From: Oscillospiraceae bacterium
GTDB lineage: Bacteria > Bacillota > Clostridia > Oscillospirales > Oscillospiraceae
Assembly (NCBI GenBank): GCA_910575265.1
Contig: CAJTEA010000009.1
Span: 1 to 64,000 of the forward strand
DNA: 64,000 bases
Reading direction: 5' to 3'
How positions within the stretch are numbered: position 1 is the stretch's first letter; each line of letters opens with the position of its first letter. Both the position numbers and the translations under genes were made by a program. The notes below the pieces were generated by a model, which made no database searches, was not told the DNA's origin, and saw only the letters and a program-made list of their open reading frames with translations. Shown piece after piece: positions 61,525-64,000 of the stretch.

Positions 61525-61589
61525 GTAGCTTCCGCCTCCTGAATACTTTTTCCAGATAAATAATCCCTCACCGCATTCAGCTTCGTTTC

Positions 61590-61993
61590 CGGCAGTACTG
61601 GCGGCTATTGTTTTTGCCCTTCGGAGAGAGCTGGCCCTGCTGGACGTGATTACGCTGGGGAAGGATCAGGCCATTAACCTGGGCGTGGATTATGACCGCT
61701 GCGTCCGCCGCCTGCTACTGGGGGTCACGCTGTGCATTGCTGTGGCTACCGCCATGGTTGGCCCCATCTCCTTTCTTGGCCTCATCATCGCCAACCTGTC
61801 CCGGCAGCTATTGAAAACCTATCGCCACACTCAGTTAATCCTCGGCTCCGCTTTGTTCGGCATGATCGTATTAGTGGGTGGCCAGCTCCTTGTGGAACAC
61901 GCCTACTCTTATACGATCCCGGTCAGCGTGTTTATCACAGTGGGCGGCGGAGTGTATTTCCTCTATCTACTTCTTACCAACAGGAGGACTTGA
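61590..61993 (+). pseudogene. FecCD-type siderophore permease, C-terminal fragment
   Basis: The frame contains LRRELALLDVITLGKDQAIN, LGVDYDRCVRRLLLGVTL, MVGPISFLGLIIANLSRQLL and ending YFLYLLLTNRRT, the last 125 or so residues of a FecCD permease with its final four membrane segments. The first 200 residues have been cut off by the IS3 element. Without it the remaining ATPase and binding protein lack this permease half. Confidence 0.85.
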
Positions 61994-61995
61994 CC

Positions 61996-62748
61996 ATGCA
62001 GGTAAAAGATTTGACAAAGCGGTACGATGGGAAAGCGGTGGTAAACGAGGTCAGCTTTGCCATTCCAAAAGGGAAAGTGATTTCTTTGATCGGCCCCAAC
62101 GGAGCGGGAAAGTCAACCGTCATGGGCATCATCTCCCGGCTGATCGCACGGGACGGCGGAATGGTGGACTTTGAAGGCTCGGATATTGGAAAATGGAAAA
62201 GCCGGGAGTTGTCCAAGCGGCTGGCCATCCTGACGCAGACCAACAATATCCAGATGAAGCTGACTGTGCGGGAGCTGGTGACCTTTGGACGCTTCCCCTA
62301 TTCCGGGGGGCGGACCACGGCGGAGGACCAGGAGATCATTGACCGGGCCATCTCTTACATGGAATTGGGGGCCTTTGAGGATCAGTTTATTGACGAGCTT
62401 TCCAGCGGCCAGCGCCAGCGGGCGTATATTGCCATGGTGATTGCCCAGGACACGGAATATGTCCTGTTGGATGAGCCGACCAACAATCTGGATATTTACC
62501 ACGCCACCAACATGATGAAAATCGTCCGTCGCCTCTGTGATGAACTGGGCAAGACGGTGATTTTAGTGCTGCACGAGATCAACTATGCGGCATTCTATTC
62601 TGATTATATCTGTGCGTTTAAGGACGGCAGGATTGCCAAGTTCGGCACGGTAAAGGAGGTGATGACCAAGGAAAATCTATCCCAGGTGTACGGCGTGGAC
62701 TTTGAGATCATGGAGATCGCGGGCCGTCCGCTGTCCATCTATTATTAA
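61996..62748 (+). CDS. Ferric-siderophore ABC transporter ATPase
   Basis: A 250-aa FecE/YclP-type ATPase with Walker A GPNGAGKS (33-40), LSSGQRQRAYIAMVI (about 134-148) and Walker B YVLLDEPTNNLDI, then VLHEINYAAFYSD. It powers import of iron chelates. AGGAGG lies before the ATG at 61996, 2 nt after the permease stop; the longer open frame from 61732 is antiphase to the permease. Order permease-ATPase-binding protein matches YclOPQ. Confidence 0.9.
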   Translation: MQVKDLTKRYDGKAVVNEVSFAIPKGKVISLIGPNGAGKSTVMGIISRLIARDGGMVDFEGSDIGKWKSRELSKRLAILTQTNNIQMKLTVRELVTFGRFPYSGGRTTAEDQEIIDRAISYMELGAFEDQFIDELSSGQRQRAYIAMVIAQDTEYVLLDEPTNNLDIYHATNMMKIVRRLCDELGKTVILVLHEINYAAFYSDYICAFKDGRIAKFGTVKEVMTKENLSQVYGVDFEIMEIAGRPLSIYY

Positions 62749-62793
62749 GCCCCCATATTTTTCGGTACTTTTATGAAAAAGGAGAATTACACC

Positions 62794-63831
62794 ATGAAAA
62801 AATTGATGTCTCTGTTCCTCGCCGCCATGCTTGTGCTTGGCCTCGCCGCTTGCGCCGGACAGACCGGCGGCACACCTGATACGAACCAGCAGGAGAGCAG
62901 TACGGCCCCGGTTTCCGATCAATCGACTCCCCCTGGAAATCCCTCGACTCCTGCCGCTCCTGAAACCATCACCATCACCAGCCTGAACGGCAACCGGGAA
63001 CCTGCGGAACTGGAGGTCCCCTATGACCCGCAGCGCATCGCCATTCTGGATATGGCAAGCCTGGATATTCTGGACGCGCTGGGTGTGGGGGATCGGGTGG
63101 TTGGCTCCGCCTCCACCCGCCTGGACTATCTGCAAAGCTATGTGACGGGTGATGATATTGCCAACCTTGGCACCATCAAGGAAGCCGATTTAGAGGCGGT
63201 CATGGCCTGTGAACCTGATGTGATTTTCATCGGCGGGCGTCTTAGCAAATCCTATGACGCGCTCAGTGAGATCGCGCCCGTGGTTTATCTGGCTACCGAC
63301 AGCAGCCTTGGCGTGGTGGAGTCTGTCCGTAAAAATGCCGCCACGATTGCTTCCATGTTTGGCCTGGAAGATCAGGTGGCAACGCTGATGGGCGGATTTG
63401 ACAGCCGTATCAAAACGCTGAAAGCCTTTGCCGAGGGCAAGAACGCCATTGTGGGCCTGTGTACCAGCGGCGGCTTCAACGTCCTGGGCAACGATGGCCG
63501 CTGCTCCATCATCGGCGTGGAGATCGGATTTGAAAATGTGGGCGTGGATGCCAACATTGACACCTCTACCCACGGAAATGAGGCGTCTTTTGAGTTCATC
63601 GTTGACAAAAACCCAGGGTACATCTTTGTGATGGATCGTGACGCTGCCATCGCAACAGAGGGCGCTCAACTCGCCCAGGAGATCATGGAAAATGAGCTGG
63701 TTATGGGAACGGATGCTTACCAAAACGGGAACATCGTTTATCTGGCCCATCCTGCCGTGTGGTATACCGCCGAGGGCGGCATTACCGCACTGGATTTGAT
63801 GCTCAGTGATCTGGAAAGCACTCTGCTGTAA
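62794..63831 (+). CDS. Siderophore-binding lipoprotein, YclQ/FatB-like
   Basis: A 345-aa lipoprotein (LGLAACAGQ, Cys20) with a Thr/Ser/Pro-rich linker (about 21-55) and a periplasmic-binding fold: YDPQRIAILDMASLDILDAL, VIFIGGRLSKSYDAL, and ending YTAEGGITALDLML. It matches the YclQ/FatB proteins that bind catecholate-type ferric siderophores. I chose ATG 62794 with AAGGAG 8 nt upstream; ATG 62773 would place that site inside the gene. Confidence 0.88.
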   Translation: MKKLMSLFLAAMLVLGLAACAGQTGGTPDTNQQESSTAPVSDQSTPPGNPSTPAAPETITITSLNGNREPAELEVPYDPQRIAILDMASLDILDALGVGDRVVGSASTRLDYLQSYVTGDDIANLGTIKEADLEAVMACEPDVIFIGGRLSKSYDALSEIAPVVYLATDSSLGVVESVRKNAATIASMFGLEDQVATLMGGFDSRIKTLKAFAEGKNAIVGLCTSGGFNVLGNDGRCSIIGVEIGFENVGVDANIDTSTHGNEASFEFIVDKNPGYIFVMDRDAAIATEGAQLAQEIMENELVMGTDAYQNGNIVYLAHPAVWYTAEGGITALDLMLSDLESTLL

Positions 63832-63839
63832 CAAAATCA

Positions 63840-63873
63840 AGGGGTGCCGGTGTGAATCTACGCCGGCACTCCT
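63840..63873 (+). terminator. Terminator after siderophore operon
   Basis: AGGGGTGCCGG and CCGGCACTCCT form an 11-bp stem with one G-T pair; GTTAAATT follows. The stretch 63874-63922 has no gene. Confidence 0.65.
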
Positions 63874-63922
63874 GTTAAATTATCTGGCTTGTTATAGATG
63901 AAACTGGACATATACCGGCTGC

Positions 63923-64000
63923 TTATGTTTCCAATCTAAGAGGGTCGATCACGATGATCTCCCGGCCCATCTTCTGCGCATAGCGCACAGTCGCCGCCGT
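63923..64000 (-). CDS. C-terminal end of a gene running off the window
   Basis: The minus frame reads TAATVRYAQKMGREIIVIDP and LRLET before TAA. A pattern of T(V)RYAxxxGREIIxIDP is seen at the end of SLOG/DprA-like nucleotide-binding proteins, but 25 residues are too few to be sure. No complete domain can be described. Confidence 0.5.
   Translation of the reverse strand, partial: TAATVRYAQKMGREIIVIDPLRLET

Noticed and set aside
1-64000. CRISPR array or prophage
   Set aside because: No regularly spaced repeats and no phage structural genes were seen on either strand.

Overview
The window looks like a chromosomal stretch from a high-GC, Gram-positive Clostridia-type gut bacterium, most likely Oscillospiraceae (inference). 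The support is GC-rich coding sequence with strong GGAGG ribosome sites, ATGA-coupled operons, ECF sigma factors, many OmpR-type two-component systems next to ABC exporters, and promoters close to TTGACA-17-TATAAT. AT-rich patches with transposase debris interrupt it at about 0-3 kb, 9.6-10 kb, 25.4-25.9 kb, 49.8-50.6 kb, 53.3-54 kb and 59.7-61.6 kb.

Layout. 0-3 kb holds an IS5-like tail, a complete IS1182-type element with 35-bp ends and a decayed IS3 element. 3.1-9.6 kb is a lantibiotic-protection type ABC operon, divergent from an unknown gene, a response regulator, a metallophosphoesterase and a histidine kinase. 10.1-17.6 kb carries a large membrane kinase with its regulator, a lipoprotein, an SGNH hydrolase, DegV, DUF2461, a sigma factor and tRNA-Leu(CAG). 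17.7-25.4 kb is one tightly overlapping operon, larE-larB-larC-nikABCDE, making the nickel-pincer cofactor and importing nickel. It is preceded by a strong promoter and a leader RNA with mutually exclusive P1, antiterminator and terminator helices. 25.9-31 kb is RR-HK-ABC-FtsX permease. 31-43 kb mixes a broken UvrA-like gene, an ABC exporter, a 60-nt palindrome, decayed sigma/anti-sigma genes, a WYL regulator, a VanRS-VanY type operon, and a complete TPP riboswitch that now controls only the first ~31 codons of thiM. 43-48 kb is another RR-HK module followed by a previously unlisted 48-aa membrane protein, an ABC ATPase and two permeases; four exact 11-nt repeats precede the transporter genes. 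48-59.7 kb contains an ABC-class ATPase, a toxin-antitoxin pair, several broken genes, a TetR/MFS pair with matching operators, a DUF815 ATPase, Dus and a sigma/anti-sigma pair. 59.7-64 kb has IS256 and IS3 wreckage that has removed the front of a ferric-siderophore uptake operon.

Themes. Five response-regulator/kinase pairs occur in 64 kb. Three sit beside ABC exporters, and each of those three exporters has 11-nt-periodic direct repeats upstream, which fits OmpR-family control of antimicrobial-peptide detoxification. A second theme is decay by internal deletion: at least a dozen genes survive as fragments joined at abrupt frame-breaking junctions. The most interesting candidate for something undescribed is the switch-like leader of the nickel-pincer/nickel-uptake operon.
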